64,000 bases of DNA from CAVVEC01 sp963770485 (GCA_963770485.1 CAVYPX010000006.1:7974-71973), one strand, 5' to 3'. Positions 25,301 through 33,576 are shown, numbered from the stretch's first letter. The notes: a model not told the origin generated them from the letters alone. A program made the numbers and translations.

Positions 25301-26128
25301 CGTGTACGCCGGGTTCGGGACAGTGCTGAAGGGATTCACCGCCTGGAAATTGCGATTGCGCAGGTAACCGTAAACGTCGCCGTGAAAATCGTTCGCTCCG
25401 GAACGGGTGATGATATTGACCACGCCGCCGGCCGCGCGGCCGTATTCCGCCGCATAGCTGTTGTTGATGATCTGGAATTCCTGCACCGCTTCTTGCGACA
25501 CCGTGGAGCGCACGCCGTTGGTCGAGTTGTCGATGGCATCGGCGCCATCCACATTGACCAGGTTGGAGCGGGCGCGCTGGCCGCTCATGTTCAACCCGGA
25601 CGTGGGCGCCGCCCCGATGTTGGGAGCGTTATCGCGCAGCACTTGCGAGTCCGTCAGCGCGAAGTTGATGTAGTTGCGGCCATTGATGGGCAGGTTGTCA
25701 ATGCGCCGCTGCTCGATCGTGTCCGTCGAAGAACTGCGCTGGGTTTCGATGAGTTCAGCGGTAGAGCTGACGTTCACCACTTCCTGGGTTCCCGCAACCG
25801 ACAGTGACACCGGCAAATCGGCCATCTGTCCTACGGTAATGACCACGTTTTCGACCGTAGCCTTGGCGAAGCCTGAGGCTTCCACCGTGACCACATACGG
25901 GGCCGGCGGCAGCAGCAGGATGCGGTACTCGCCCTGGCCGTTCCCTACTCCGGAACGCTCCACTCCCTTGGCCTGATCTCGCGCCGTTACCGTCGCGTTG
26001 GTGACCAGGTTGCCCTTGGGATCTTTCACCGTGACGTGCAAGTCGCCCGTAGCAGCACCTTGGGCGAAGCCAAATGTGGACAGCAGCATCATCAGGACCG
26101 CTAGCGAGACCAGTTTCCGCATTGTCAT
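22358..26128 (-). CDS. Oar-like TonB-dependent outer-membrane receptor
   Basis: 1256 aa from the ATG at 26128 (GGAG 8 bases upstream). A signal peptide (LVSLAVLMMLLSTFGFAQG) is followed by a carboxypeptidase-regulatory-like domain (GDLHVTVKDPKGNLVTNATV), a plug (DNLPINGRNYINFALTDSQV, RSNLVNVDGADAIDNSTNGV, VQEFQIINNSYAAEYGRAAG, NIITRSGANDFHGDVYGYLR) and a large barrel ending QFQFAVKINW, the aromatic outer-membrane signature. The strongly conserved plug marks the Oar-type group. It probably imports a complex substrate with TonB energy. It is not adjacent to transport or hydrolase genes, so the ligand is unknown. Confidence 0.93.
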   Translation of the reverse strand: MTMRKLVSLAVLMMLLSTFGFAQGAATGDLHVTVKDPKGNLVTNATVTARDQAKGVERSGVGNGQGEYRILLLPPAPYVVTVEASGFAKATVENVVITVGQMADLPVSLSVAGTQEVVNVSSTAELIETQRSSSTDTIEQRRIDNLPINGRNYINFALTDSQVLRDNAPNIGAAPTSGLNMSGQRARSNLVNVDGADAIDNSTNGVRSTVSQEAVQEFQIINNSYAAEYGRAAGGVVNIITRSGANDFHGDVYGYLRNRNFQAVNPFSTVPNPAYTRVQAGAAFGGPIKKDKTYYYFSYEVTRRHETGFSSIGQGNFGLVPFDASPFFGAPAQTFNIQVTPEQATFLGTSGVPLSLLREYSILAGAASGIALGGSYPAAFGLLVGAPGGLPVPTNGSNPLKQFFSSCNPLNTICNGLPASFLTLNSQIGNFPVFEGTSLYSLRLDHNLNDRNRLMLRANVSPSTVTGIEVNGENQVFGQNSYSRTSQQTYRDVTGVAQDTWALGSNKVNEFRFQYARRGLAYFYSSGAGGGDPAANVLGAAFIGREPYSYIQRTEQRYQITDNFSWTMGRHDTKFGVDFNYLPLTATFAVNYGGNYDFGSLTASQGLGATLYNSLPPSLQQIIPGFSPVQAYGLGVPQTLVQGIGNPYDSFTNIPLGFFWQDSWRARPNLTLNYGIRYDVEFPPQFAPPGPLALPAYNALGIQKGIQTDTNNIQPRIGMAWDPRGNGKSVIRASYGMFYDHPLLGLYFLGDASDGSKSGQLLLFGSSPCDGTQSGNPLNLTATNTFQGILGVPGCLPASIPAFGYQQTSSNGTPNPQRFDPFYANSLFINQGYIKNGFPLISQPFGYPQAKNFVYAYSEQANLSFEQDLGRGFALSLGYNFNGGRHLNRPINANTARGDLLIQNWVAAVAAGKATVSTNPLDVPTCGANPYYGLPGQLPYFLPPALVSFFRPSGFNPSLMGGAFTPCLQLAATDLQLAGLNAACNPLTFANCVPFTDMDANYSNGSSVYHGFTANLRKRFSSHYEFLTSYTWSHAIDDSTDLQSPLSPQDSYYPQLERSNSLFDQRHRFVFSGVYQSGKLSGDSFASKFFSNWTFAPIIEFASGRPFNILTGNADNFQFSPFTTRPNVVARGTPTNLCGYPTVPSKYSPTGYLQEVCFASFLPASPTALPPQVTLLGLDGTLGRNAGVTPWTVFNDVRVARRIYFGERINMDLIADVFNLANRFNVAAVNQLYTYAGQPTAAYDPRQFQFAVKINW

Positions 26129-26596
26129 AGAGTTTGCTCCGTGAAAAGGCAGACGAGGGGATGGCGGTGCGAGAAGTTTGCGGGCAGAAGGCGATAGCCA
26201 GTCCGAATTCGTCGGCGGCTGTAGAGCGCGCATATTTTTGCCGCAAAGATGTTCGCTGGTTTGTATACCACGGTGTGCGGAGAAATCAAGCCAAATTATT
26301 GAGGGAATTGGAGTAGTTAGCCTGGCTTTGTGCCGGGACCCCGTAGTGACAGCCGCCCCCGGCTATCCCGCGGAGCGAAGCTCCGCTGCAGGGCTGATGA
26401 GATAACCGCGTCGGCTCCTCAGAGCGAGTGGACTGGAAACCCAATGGAGCTGGCCCACACTTTCCTCAGAGCCCAGCATATACCTGCAAAACCGTGGGGT
26501 GCCAAACTGGGGGTACCCCATCCTTCCGCGCTTTTTTGCGTAAGAGTGGGAGGCGAGCAAGGGCAATCTGTACGGCACTAATCCTTCCAAATGCCC
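26129..26596. other. intergenic stretch with palindromic repeats
   Basis: 468 bases holding the receptor's minus-strand promoter region and, at about 26340-26395, a short palindromic element (GACAGCCG, CGGCTATC, then GCGGAGCGAAGCTCCGC). A second hairpin, GGGGTGCC...GGTACCCC, lies near 26497-26520 close to T-runs and may terminate transcripts. No gene seen. Confidence 0.5.
26343..26394. repeat. short GC-rich palindromic (REP-like) element
   Basis: GACAGCCG-CCCC-CGGCTATC pairs as one hairpin and GCGGAGC-GAA-GCTCCGC as a second. The same two-hairpin layout (GGAC..CC / GG..GTCC then GGCGGAGCG) appears inside the molybdopterin gene at 41977 and 43374. Confidence 0.6.
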
Positions 26597-27514
26597 TCAG
26601 CCATTGCGCTCGATTCCGGAACTCTCTTCCTTCACCGTCCACAGCGCCCAAGCCATGCGCGGCGTATTGTGGGCGATGCCGAAGCGGCCGCGGGTGTCGA
26701 GCAAAATGATGCCGCCATGCCCGTTGACCCGGGCTTTGAGATAGTTGATGGCCTCCGCCGCCGCCCACTCCGGCAGGTTGCCGGAGGCGACGCGATCCGC
26801 CGCCCACTTGGCCAGCACCAGCTTCATGATCGGCTCTCCCCAGCCAGTGGTTGAAGCGGCGGCGGTTTTGTTGTCCGCAAAGCAGCCGCATCCGATCAAC
26901 GATGAGTCTCCCAGGCGTCCCGGAGCCTTGTTGAGCGTGCCCCCGGTCGAAGTGGCGGCCGCGATGTTGCCGTCGCGATCGAGCGCCACCGCGCCTACGG
27001 TGTCATGCGAGATGGTGGGCGCGAACAGATCAGCCCGATGCGCTTCCTCATGCGCTTGATATTCCCGCAGGCGATCGACCTCGCGTGGAATGACCAGGTC
27101 TTCATTGCGGCACAGGGGAATGCCGTGCTCGACCGCAAACCGTTCCGCGCCCTCCGCCACAAAGTACACGTGCGGACTCTCGCTCAGGATCTTGCGCGCC
27201 ACACGCACCGGATGACGCAGATGTTCTACGCAGCCGACACCCCCGGCGGCCAAGGTAGCGCCGTCCATGATCAGGGCATCGAGTTGCACCTTGCCATCAC
27301 GATTCAGAAAGCTGCCGCGTCCGGCGTCGAAGGTCTCATCATCTTCCAGGACGACGACCGCCTCCTCGACCGCGTCGAGCGCGGAGCCACCACGATTCAA
27401 GATGTTCCAGGCCGTAGCGGCCGCATTGCGCACACCATTGAGATGAGCCTCGACCATTTCGTCAGGAATGGCCCAGGCGCCGCCATGGACAAGCAGAACC
27501 GGATCAGTCGGCAA
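26597..27514 (-). CDS. isoaspartyl peptidase / type III L-asparaginase (Ntn hydrolase)
   Basis: 305 aa if it starts at the TTG at 27514, which has GGGGGA 6 bases upstream; no ATG lies before the conserved VLLVHGGAWAIPDEMVEAH. The precursor should autocleave in ISHDTVGAVALDRDGN so that Thr becomes the N-terminal nucleophile. GGTLNKAPGRLGDSSLIGCG and CFADNKTAAASTTGWGE are the substrate and sodium-loop motifs of the beta subunit; the alpha subunit has DETFDAGRGSFLN. It degrades isoaspartyl dipeptides or asparagine. The frame is open far upstream (to 28414), but that part is antisense to vapC and not protein-like. Confidence 0.9.
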   Translation of the reverse strand: MPTDPVLLVHGGAWAIPDEMVEAHLNGVRNAAATAWNILNRGGSALDAVEEAVVVLEDDETFDAGRGSFLNRDGKVQLDALIMDGATLAAGGVGCVEHLRHPVRVARKILSESPHVYFVAEGAERFAVEHGIPLCRNEDLVIPREVDRLREYQAHEEAHRADLFAPTISHDTVGAVALDRDGNIAAATSTGGTLNKAPGRLGDSSLIGCGCFADNKTAAASTTGWGEPIMKLVLAKWAADRVASGNLPEWAAAEAINYLKARVNGHGGIILLDTRGRFGIAHNTPRMAWALWTVKEESSGIERNG

Positions 27515-27715
27515 GCAGAGTCCCCCACGGGAAACGACGGAATAGTCTAGCAGGATCAGCTGGTGTGGCGCGGGCGCCTCGCCCGCATCTCGTCGGCCTC
27601 TCGTCGTTGGCCGTTGGCAAGAACCACGTGGGGACGGACGCCCTCGTTCGCCCAGGCCGAGCGCAGCTGGGCGGTGGTTCTGTAGCGTGGGCGCACCCCC
27701 GCCAAATCCGCGAAG

Positions 27716-27731
27716 TGTTCCACGTGGAACA
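27716..27731. promoter_or_regulatory. parS-like ParB-binding palindrome
   Basis: TGTTCCACGTGGAACA is a perfect 16-bp palindrome and fits the bacterial parS consensus TGTTnCACGTGnAACA. It lies in a 379-base gap between the asparaginase and vapB genes and is the only match I found in the window. On the minus strand it reads MFHVEH after an ATG, a known by-product of parS sites. It would load ParB for chromosome segregation. Confidence 0.85.
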
Positions 27732-27893
27732 TTCCCAAAATGGCAAACTGCTGATGCAGTGCGGGTTAGAGGAATCCGCGGCGCTGCAGGGCGCGCTCGG
27801 ACATGCCTACGAAAGTAGACTTGACAAGTCGCCGAACTGCGCTGGCTGAGCAGGGTATTTTGCAGGTAAGGAGGCCTGTGGTAAAGTAAGGAA

Positions 27894-28133
27894 ATGCAGA
27901 AGCGAGCACGGATTACCAGTAAAGGACAAATCACAATACCGCGTGAGATTCGACGGCTGCTGGGCGTACGCTCCGGCGACGCCTTGCTGTTCGAGAGTGA
28001 CGCCTCGGGAGCACGGGTCCGGCCAGCCAGGCGAGAGAGCCCGTTTGCCAAATATCGGGGCATTGGAAATCCGGGCATTCCCTCGGGCAGGAAGGCAATT
28101 GTGCGAAGGATTCGAGAACTCCGTGGCCGATGA
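27894..28133 (+). CDS. vapB: AbrB/VapB-type antitoxin
   Basis: 79 aa with the swapped-hairpin DNA-binding motif ARITSKGQITIPREIRRLLG and VRSGDALLFESDASGARVRP; the C-terminal ESPFAKYRGIGNPGIPSG is the toxin-binding tail. AAGGA lies just upstream. It neutralises the PIN toxin encoded next and should repress the pair. It resembles the antitoxin at 19003 in length and layout (SPFxKYxG in both), so the two loci are paralogous. Confidence 0.9.
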   Translation: MQKRARITSKGQITIPREIRRLLGVRSGDALLFESDASGARVRPARRESPFAKYRGIGNPGIPSGRKAIVRRIRELRGR

Positions 28134-28552
28134 CCACAGTCATCGACAGCAACGTGATCGTTGCCCTTTGGGATCCGGACGATACTCTCAATGCGGAGGC
28201 GCAGTTGGCGCTGGACTCGGCACTGGATCGCGGAACATTGGTGGTTCCCGCGCCTGTTTTCGCCGAACTGATGGCACTTCCTGGTCGAACCGAGTCTTTC
28301 CTCGACGCGTTTTTCCGGGACACCGGGGTGAATGTGGATTGGGCGCTTGAAGAGCGCGTGTGGCGGTCCGCTGGGCGGGCCTTCCAGGGTTACGCCGCGC
28401 GACGCAGGAAACAACGCGGTCCGACGCCCCGGCGAATTTTGGCCGATTTCCTGATCGGTGCGTATGCCGCGAGCAGAGGCTTTCCTCTGCTCACGCTCGA
28501 TGAGGGTTTTTATCGGGCTGGTTTCCCCGAGCTCAGAATCCTGACCGCGTAG
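28130..28552 (+). CDS. vapC: PIN-domain toxin VapC
   Basis: 140 aa; the ATG overlaps the antitoxin stop (ATGA at 28130-28133). PIN motifs: TTVIDSNVIVALWD (Asp6), APVFAELMAL (Glu), RRILADFLIGAYAA (Asp) and PLLTLDEGFYRAGF (Asp). It should be an RNase active only when VapB is degraded. The Arg-rich turn (ARRRKQRGPTPRR) before the third acidic motif is shared with the toxin at 18590. Confidence 0.9.
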   Translation: MTTVIDSNVIVALWDPDDTLNAEAQLALDSALDRGTLVVPAPVFAELMALPGRTESFLDAFFRDTGVNVDWALEERVWRSAGRAFQGYAARRRKQRGPTPRRILADFLIGAYAASRGFPLLTLDEGFYRAGFPELRILTA

Positions 28553-28564
28553 AGAAAAATCCGG

Positions 28565-29215
28565 TCACGCCGCCTGGCTGGGATTAGCAGCGGCCCTATC
28601 CACCAGTTCGGTGCGCGTCCAGGTATAGCGGACGCGATGGATCACGGTGATCGTGGACAGGACCGCAATCACCCACAACACCGGCGCCATGCGGTTGAAC
28701 AGGGCTCCGATGATCACCAGCACCAGGCGCTCGGGACGCTCCAGGAAACCGACACGGCAGGAGCCAATGAGCGATTCGGCGCGAGCGCGCGTGTAGCTGA
28801 CCATGATTGCGCTTACCATCACGAACGCGGTCAGAACCACGTAGAAGAAGCGGTCGCCGCGGGCGTAGAACACGAGCAGCCCGAAGAACTGCGAAGCATC
28901 GCTATAGCGGTCGATTACGGAATCGAAGAAGCCGCCGAAGTGAGTCACCCGATTGGTGGCCCGGGCCACCGCGCCGTCCACCAGATCGAAGAATCCGGAG
29001 CCGATGATGACCAGCCCGGCGAGCCGGAACAGACGGGCTTGATTGTCACCGTTCGCGAACCCGAACAAGAACGCGGCGATGGTATTGACCACCAGGCCCA
29101 GAAAAGTCAGGACGTTCGGGTTAATGCGGGCCAGGGCAAGCCAGCGGACGATGGCATCCAGCAAGACCCCGCAGGCCCGGCCGAAAGCTCGCGTCCATGT
29201 AAAGCCCCAGGTCAT
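28565..29215 (-). CDS. CDP-alcohol phosphatidyltransferase
   Basis: 216 aa. The family signature DGx2ARx8Gx3Dx3D is intact as DGAVARATNRVTHFGGFFDS then VIDRYSD. About six membrane helices surround it (LTFLGLVVNTIAAFLFGFAN, LVIIGSGFFDLV, FFYVVLTAFVMVSAIMVSY). It swaps CMP of a CDP-alcohol for another alcohol, making phosphatidylglycerol-phosphate, phosphatidylinositol-phosphate or archaetidyl-like lipids; which one cannot be told. The start overlaps the greA stop (ATGA), so both come from one mRNA. Confidence 0.88.
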   Translation of the reverse strand: MTWGFTWTRAFGRACGVLLDAIVRWLALARINPNVLTFLGLVVNTIAAFLFGFANGDNQARLFRLAGLVIIGSGFFDLVDGAVARATNRVTHFGGFFDSVIDRYSDASQFFGLLVFYARGDRFFYVVLTAFVMVSAIMVSYTRARAESLIGSCRVGFLERPERLVLVIIGALFNRMAPVLWVIAVLSTITVIHRVRYTWTRTELVDRAAANPSQAA

Positions 29216-29691
29216 GAGGCCTCGGCCTGGCCGTGAATCGTGGTTAGGCTCAGGATTTCCATTTCCCGTTTGCCATTCGGCGTGACTACGGTCGCAGTAT
29301 CTCCGACTTTCTTGTTCAGCAGGGCCCGCCCAATCGGCGAGCTGGTAGAAATCTTTCCGGAGGCGACGTCGGACTCTTCGCTGGTCACCAGCTTGTACTC
29401 AACTTCTTCGTTCTTGTCGTTGTCAAGAATCCGCACCGTGGAGCCCAGGCCGACCTTATCTCTAGGAATGTTGTCCATGTTGATAAGGGCCAGATCGGCC
29501 ATACGTTTGCCCAATTGGCGCAGCTTCGCCTTGACGAACTCCTGCCGCTGCTTGGCCATGTGGTATTCGGCGTTCTCGCTGAGATCGCCCAGCGCAGCGG
29601 CCTTCTTGATCTCTTTAGGAAGCTCGTGAACTAACTCGCGTTCGAGCTGATTGATCTCGTCCTGCAGCTTCTTTTTGATGTGCTCGGTCAT
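29212..29691 (-). CDS. greA: transcription elongation factor GreA
   Basis: 159 aa from the ATG at 29691 (MTEHIKKKLQDEINQLERE). The N-terminal coiled coil carries the tip acidic pair in LGDLSENAEYHMAKQRQEFV, which stimulates RNA cleavage in backtracked polymerase. The C-terminal FKBP-like domain has VGLGSTVRILDNDKNEEVEY and ISTSSPIGRALLNKKVGDTA. Length and motifs are standard. It is coupled to the downstream CDP-alcohol transferase gene. Confidence 0.95.
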   Translation of the reverse strand: MTEHIKKKLQDEINQLERELVHELPKEIKKAAALGDLSENAEYHMAKQRQEFVKAKLRQLGKRMADLALINMDNIPRDKVGLGSTVRILDNDKNEEVEYKLVTSEESDVASGKISTSSPIGRALLNKKVGDTATVVTPNGKREMEILSLTTIHGQAEAS

Positions 29692-29776
29692 GCTTTGACG
29701 GATTATAAACCCAGCATCCGCGATCAATCGGCTGGGAGGTGGACTTTTTACGGGGTGGGAAAATGAAATCGCAGAG

Positions 29777-30313
29777 TCAGGCTTGGAATTCCGAGGCTTC
29801 CGGGAAACGCAGGTTGGACTTGGAAAGGGCCTTGGTGAGCAGTTCCTCGATCTGGGGCTCCTCGCAGTTTTTCGCCATCGCCAACTCGCTGACCAGCAGA
29901 TAGCGGGCGCGCTCCAGCATCTTCTTTTCCCGAAATGAAAGCGCTTTGGCCTGGCCCAGCACGATCAAGCCTTTGAGTACCGCGGCGACGTCCAAAAGCG
30001 ACCCGGTACGCATGCGCTCCGAGTTCTCCTTAAAACGGTATTTCCAGTCGGCGTTGTTGTCGCACAAGCCATCTTCAAGGAAATCCACGATTTTCTGAAT
30101 TTCCCCGTTCTTCACAACCCGCCGCAAGCCCACCGTACCGACGTTGTGGAAAGGCACCATCACTTTCAGACTGCTGGACTTAATCTTGAGCAGGTAGAAT
30201 TTTTCCACGGTTTCGCCGAAGGTTCGGCTGCTGATTTGTTCAATGATTCCCACACCGTGGTTGGGATAGACGACCTTATCGCCTAATTGGAAATTGCCAT
30301 CCGTACTCAACAT
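29777..30313 (-). CDS. carD: CarD-family RNA polymerase regulator
   Basis: 178 aa. The N-terminal Tudor-like RNAP-interaction domain is clear: FQLGDKVVYPNHGVGIIEQI, then FYLLKIKSSSLKVMVPFHNV and GLRRVV. The C-terminal helical DNA-binding domain follows (KYRFKENSERMRTGSLLDVA, LSFREKKMLERARYLLVSEL). CarD stabilises the open complex at rRNA and other promoters. The C-terminal half matches CarD rather than transcription-repair factor Mfd. It lies just upstream of greA in the same direction, so two RNAP regulators are neighbours. Confidence 0.93.
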   Translation of the reverse strand: MLSTDGNFQLGDKVVYPNHGVGIIEQISSRTFGETVEKFYLLKIKSSSLKVMVPFHNVGTVGLRRVVKNGEIQKIVDFLEDGLCDNNADWKYRFKENSERMRTGSLLDVAAVLKGLIVLGQAKALSFREKKMLERARYLLVSELAMAKNCEEPQIEELLTKALSKSNLRFPEASEFQA

Positions 30314-30593
30314 GAGAGACCGCCCACAGCTGCAGGGGACGAGGGGAACAGCACGCCCTTATCCTAACCCAAAATGGGCTGAAAGGCAATTTCGGCTTGG
30401 TTTGTCACAATCCAGAGGCGGCGCTGGACAGAAGGCTTCTGCTCCCCCGGCCTCACGTAAAAGCCTGCGACAGAGCGAATTGCCGTCGATCGATCGGGTC
30501 CTGGCCCTCAGCCATGGAGCGTGGCGGCTGTGACCTGCAAACATCTTCGCCAGCCTAACCCGCATTGAAATCGTCATCGGGCAGGCTCGAACC

Positions 30594-31697
30594 CTACTCT
30601 CCCAGCCAAGCCCCGAACGGCTTCAGGGACTCGACGTGGTCGAACACGATCTTCATCGCCGCTGTGATCGGGATGGCTAGGAGCAAGCCCATGGCTCCCC
30701 ACAACCAGCCCCACATCAGCAGCCCCATGGTGACGGCTAAGGGATTGAGCTGCAATCGGTTACCTAGAAACTTGGGGTAGAGCATGTTGAGCGCGATTAC
30801 ATGCAGCCCGAACACAGTCACGAAGATGGTGATCAGGTCCTGAGAGTTCAAGTTCCCCATATCCACGAAAATCGGCGGAATCAAGGCCAGCACGATCCCC
30901 AGATAGGGAACCAGGCTCAGGAACCCACTCACGAATCCCACGAAGTAGAAGAAGGGCAGGTGGATGGACCAAAAAACCGCTGTGCTCACCGCTCCGATCA
31001 GGATCCCGATGAGCAGGTTCCCGACCATGAAGCTGCGGATCATCGCCGATATCAAGCCCAAGGAGACATAGGCGGCATTGCGGCTCTCCAGGGGAAACAG
31101 CATGACCGTTGCGGCGCGGACATGTTCCTGCCAGGTCAGCATAAAATACACGAGAAAAGGTATGAACGATCCGGCGAGGATCGCGGTGCTCACCGATCCG
31201 AAGCCGCGGGTCAAAACGTCGGTCCAGTCCCTTGCAGGGCGAACACTCACGACGCCTTTCTCACGGTCGGGGGCCAAGACCTCCCAGCTTTCCGCATTCT
31301 TTTCGATGCTCTCTGCTTTTCTGCGAAGGCGTGCCAGGTCGTTTCGCACCTTGCTGGTGTATTTGGGCAAATCCTGCAGGAGCGTAGCCGCCTGATTGTA
31401 AGAGTAATAAACGGTTCCGACGATCGCCCCGAGCAATAGCAGCAGCGCGACCGCCGCCGCCAAACCGCGGGGCAAACGAATATACGCCAGCACATCCACA
31501 ACCGGCGCCAGGATAAATGCCAGCAGCACCGAAACCAGCAGCACCGCCAGCACCAGTTCGCCGAAATAGCAAAGCGCCAGGATTCCGCCAATGCCGATGA
31601 TGTTCATGGCCCAATGGCGGCGTGTCCGGGGCTGCGCCGGCCCTGCCGCCGGTGACGGAACCACAGCGGGTTCGAGAGGTAGTTCGTCGTCGAGCAT
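30594..31697 (-). CDS. AI-2E/PerM-family membrane transporter
   Basis: 367 aa from the ATG at 31697; no good ribosome site is seen, and an ATG at 31760 is possible. Two helices near the N-terminus (IIGIGGILALCYFGELVLAV, LLVSVLLAFILAPVVDVLAY), a periplasmic coil (YTSKVRNDLARLRRKAESIE), then the conserved C-terminal membrane half with FLVYFMLTWQEHVRA and YLGIVLALIPPIFVD and LNPLAVTMGLLMWGWLWGAM. The family exports autoinducer-2 or acts as sodium/proton antiporters. Divergent from ruvX. Confidence 0.88.
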   Translation of the reverse strand: MLDDELPLEPAVVPSPAAGPAQPRTRRHWAMNIIGIGGILALCYFGELVLAVLLVSVLLAFILAPVVDVLAYIRLPRGLAAAVALLLLLGAIVGTVYYSYNQAATLLQDLPKYTSKVRNDLARLRRKAESIEKNAESWEVLAPDREKGVVSVRPARDWTDVLTRGFGSVSTAILAGSFIPFLVYFMLTWQEHVRAATVMLFPLESRNAAYVSLGLISAMIRSFMVGNLLIGILIGAVSTAVFWSIHLPFFYFVGFVSGFLSLVPYLGIVLALIPPIFVDMGNLNSQDLITIFVTVFGLHVIALNMLYPKFLGNRLQLNPLAVTMGLLMWGWLWGAMGLLLAIPITAAMKIVFDHVESLKPFGAWLGE

Positions 31698-31773
31698 GGT
31701 GGAGGAGATCAGATTTGAGCAAACTGACCCATCGCGCAATATCGTAGACCAATTCGTCACCTTCCGCCGGACT

Positions 31774-31786
31774 TATAATCTTGACG
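31774..31786 (+). promoter_or_regulatory. -10 box immediately before the ruvX GTG
   Basis: A perfect TATAAT at 31774-31779 lies 6 bases before the GTG at 31786, the position where transcription should start. No -35 match is convincing. It favours a leaderless ruvX mRNA starting at that GTG. Confidence 0.55.
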
Positions 31787-32241
31787 TGCCCTCTGAGCCA
31801 ACCCACACCCCAGTCGCGCTGCATCCGCGAATCTTGGGTTTAGACGTTGGCTCCCGGCGAATCGGGTTAGCCGTTTCCGACCCGCTCGGCATCACCGCCC
31901 AGGGACTGGAAACCATCCAGCGGCAGAACAAGCGCCTCGACTTCGGACAACTGGAGAAAGTGATCCGCGAATACCAGGTGTCTGAGATCGTGGTGGGCTA
32001 TCCCCTGCGCATGAGCGGGGCCGAGGGCACGCAGGCGGAGAAAATGCAGCTCTTCGCAGAAGAACTACGCCGGCGTTTCCAGTTGCCGGTTCACCTCTGG
32101 GATGAACGTCTCAGCTCTGCCCAAGCCAACCGTCTTCTGCGCGAGACCGAGATGTCGATCAAACGCCGGGGCCAAGTCGTAGACCAGATGGCGGCGGTGC
32201 TGATTTTGCAAAGTTGGATGGAAGCGACGGGTGGTCGTTAG
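31786..32241 (+). CDS. ruvX: Holliday-junction resolvase-like / pre-16S rRNA nuclease RuvX (YqgF)
   Basis: 151 aa from the GTG at 31786, chosen because a TATAAT lies just before it and the product then has normal length; the frame is open upstream to 31591. RNase H-like motifs: RILGLDVGSRRIGLAVSDP with the first catalytic Asp, EIVVGYPLRMSGAEGTQAEK (VGxP, catalytic Glu nearby), VHLWDERLSSAQANRLL and the final Asp in RRGQVVDQMAAVLILQ. It trims the 5' end of 16S rRNA in known cases. It precedes mltG, a common order. Confidence 0.92.
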   Translation: MPSEPTHTPVALHPRILGLDVGSRRIGLAVSDPLGITAQGLETIQRQNKRLDFGQLEKVIREYQVSEIVVGYPLRMSGAEGTQAEKMQLFAEELRRRFQLPVHLWDERLSSAQANRLLRETEMSIKRRGQVVDQMAAVLILQSWMEATGGR

Positions 32242-32422
32242 TGGTTGGCTGACCCAGCGTTTCAGGCACTGCCTGGCAAGCGGCTGCGAAATGCCACGTC
32301 TGAGGAACTCCGCTTGGAGACTGGAGTTCTCGCCAACGATCAACGACCGACGACCAGCGACTAAAGTCCACCGACCTCGGACTAACCCCCGAGTGCCCCA
32401 CCTCATCTAAACTATCCATAGA

Positions 32423-33520
32423 TTGCGTATCTTCTTCACACTGATTCTGCTCGCCGTCCTGGCCTTTGGAGGATGGATGGCTTGGGCTCTGCTTACGCCA
32501 GTTACGCCGTCCGGGCAAACGTTTGTGCTGTTGCGCCCCGGATACTCCAGTCGCCACATCGCAAACGAACTGCAGTCGGCGGGCGTCATTCGCAGCGCAA
32601 GGGCGTTTGCCATCTGGCACCGCATTCACCACAGACGCTCGCTGAAGGCGGGCGAATATCTGTTCGAGAAAACGGCCAACGCTCTCGACATTCACCAGCG
32701 CCTGGTGCAGGGCGACATTTACGTCCACACGGTCGTGATCCCCGAGGGCTACAACATGTTTGAGATCGCGCAGGCCATACAGCAGGCGGGATTGGGATCA
32801 GGTGAAGACTTCCTGAAAGTCGCGATGTCTGACACCGCTCTGATTGCCGACGTCGCCCCGGAAGCCAAGTCGCTGGAAGGTTATCTTTTTCCGAGTACCT
32901 ACGAGTTCACCCGCACCCAGACCATGGAAGAGATGGCGTCGGCGATGGTCAAACAGTTCCGCCAGGTGGCGCGCGAGATCGAGTTGATCCAAACTTCGCA
33001 GACCCAAAATCCGTTAGCCCAGGCTTCACAAGGCAACAACCTGCAGAGCGACGCGCAAAGCGCGGACCGGCAACCGAATGAAGCGCAGAGGAATGACGTG
33101 CAGAAGAACGACGTGCAGAAGATTGTGACTCTGGCGTCCATTATCGAGAAGGAGACGGCAGTACCCGACGAGCGACCGAGGGTCGCCAGCGTCTACTACA
33201 ACCGGCTCGGCAGGAAGATGGCTCTGCAAGCCGATCCCAGCGTGATCTACGCCGAACTCCTGGACGGAGCCTATTCCGGGGCGCTGCACCATGCGGACAT
33301 GCAGTTCAAGTCTGCCTACAACACCTATGCCCATGCCGGGCTTCCGCCGGGGCCGATCGGTAACCCGGGGAAGACCTCGCTCGAAGCTGCCATGCATCCG
33401 GCGGCGACCGACTATTTTTATTTTGTGAGTGATGGAAACAGCCATCACCGCTTCGCCCACGGCTTGGAAGAACACAACCGGAATGTGGCGGCGTATCGGA
33501 AGATCGTCAATCAACGGTGA
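32423..33520 (+). CDS. mltG: endolytic murein transglycosylase MltG
   Basis: 365 aa with a TTG start next to the sequence encoding RIFFTLILLAVLAFGGWMAW, a single N-terminal membrane anchor. A LysM-like fold (YSSRHIANELQSAGVIRSAR) precedes the catalytic domain: LEGYLFPSTYEFTR, then IVTLASIIEKETAVPDERPR (catalytic Glu in EKE), VASVYYNRLGRKMALQADPS and YNTYAHAGLPPGPIGNPG. It ends growing glycan strands at the membrane. Odd: a Gln/Asn/Asp-rich insert of about 45 residues (ASQGNNLQSDAQSADRQPNE, then NDVQKNDVQK) separates the two catalytic halves. Confidence 0.93.
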   Translation: MRIFFTLILLAVLAFGGWMAWALLTPVTPSGQTFVLLRPGYSSRHIANELQSAGVIRSARAFAIWHRIHHRRSLKAGEYLFEKTANALDIHQRLVQGDIYVHTVVIPEGYNMFEIAQAIQQAGLGSGEDFLKVAMSDTALIADVAPEAKSLEGYLFPSTYEFTRTQTMEEMASAMVKQFRQVAREIELIQTSQTQNPLAQASQGNNLQSDAQSADRQPNEAQRNDVQKNDVQKIVTLASIIEKETAVPDERPRVASVYYNRLGRKMALQADPSVIYAELLDGAYSGALHHADMQFKSAYNTYAHAGLPPGPIGNPGKTSLEAAMHPAATDYFYFVSDGNSHHRFAHGLEEHNRNVAAYRKIVNQR

Positions 33521-33576
33521 ATGGGCTCATGCAAAGGGCAAATAACCACGAAGAGTCTCTTTTCAGTCTTATGCAG

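Noticed and set aside
27556..27738. Small minus-strand frame beginning MGMFHVEHFADL
   Set aside because: The MFHVEH start is the reading of the parS palindrome; the rest resembles no protein.
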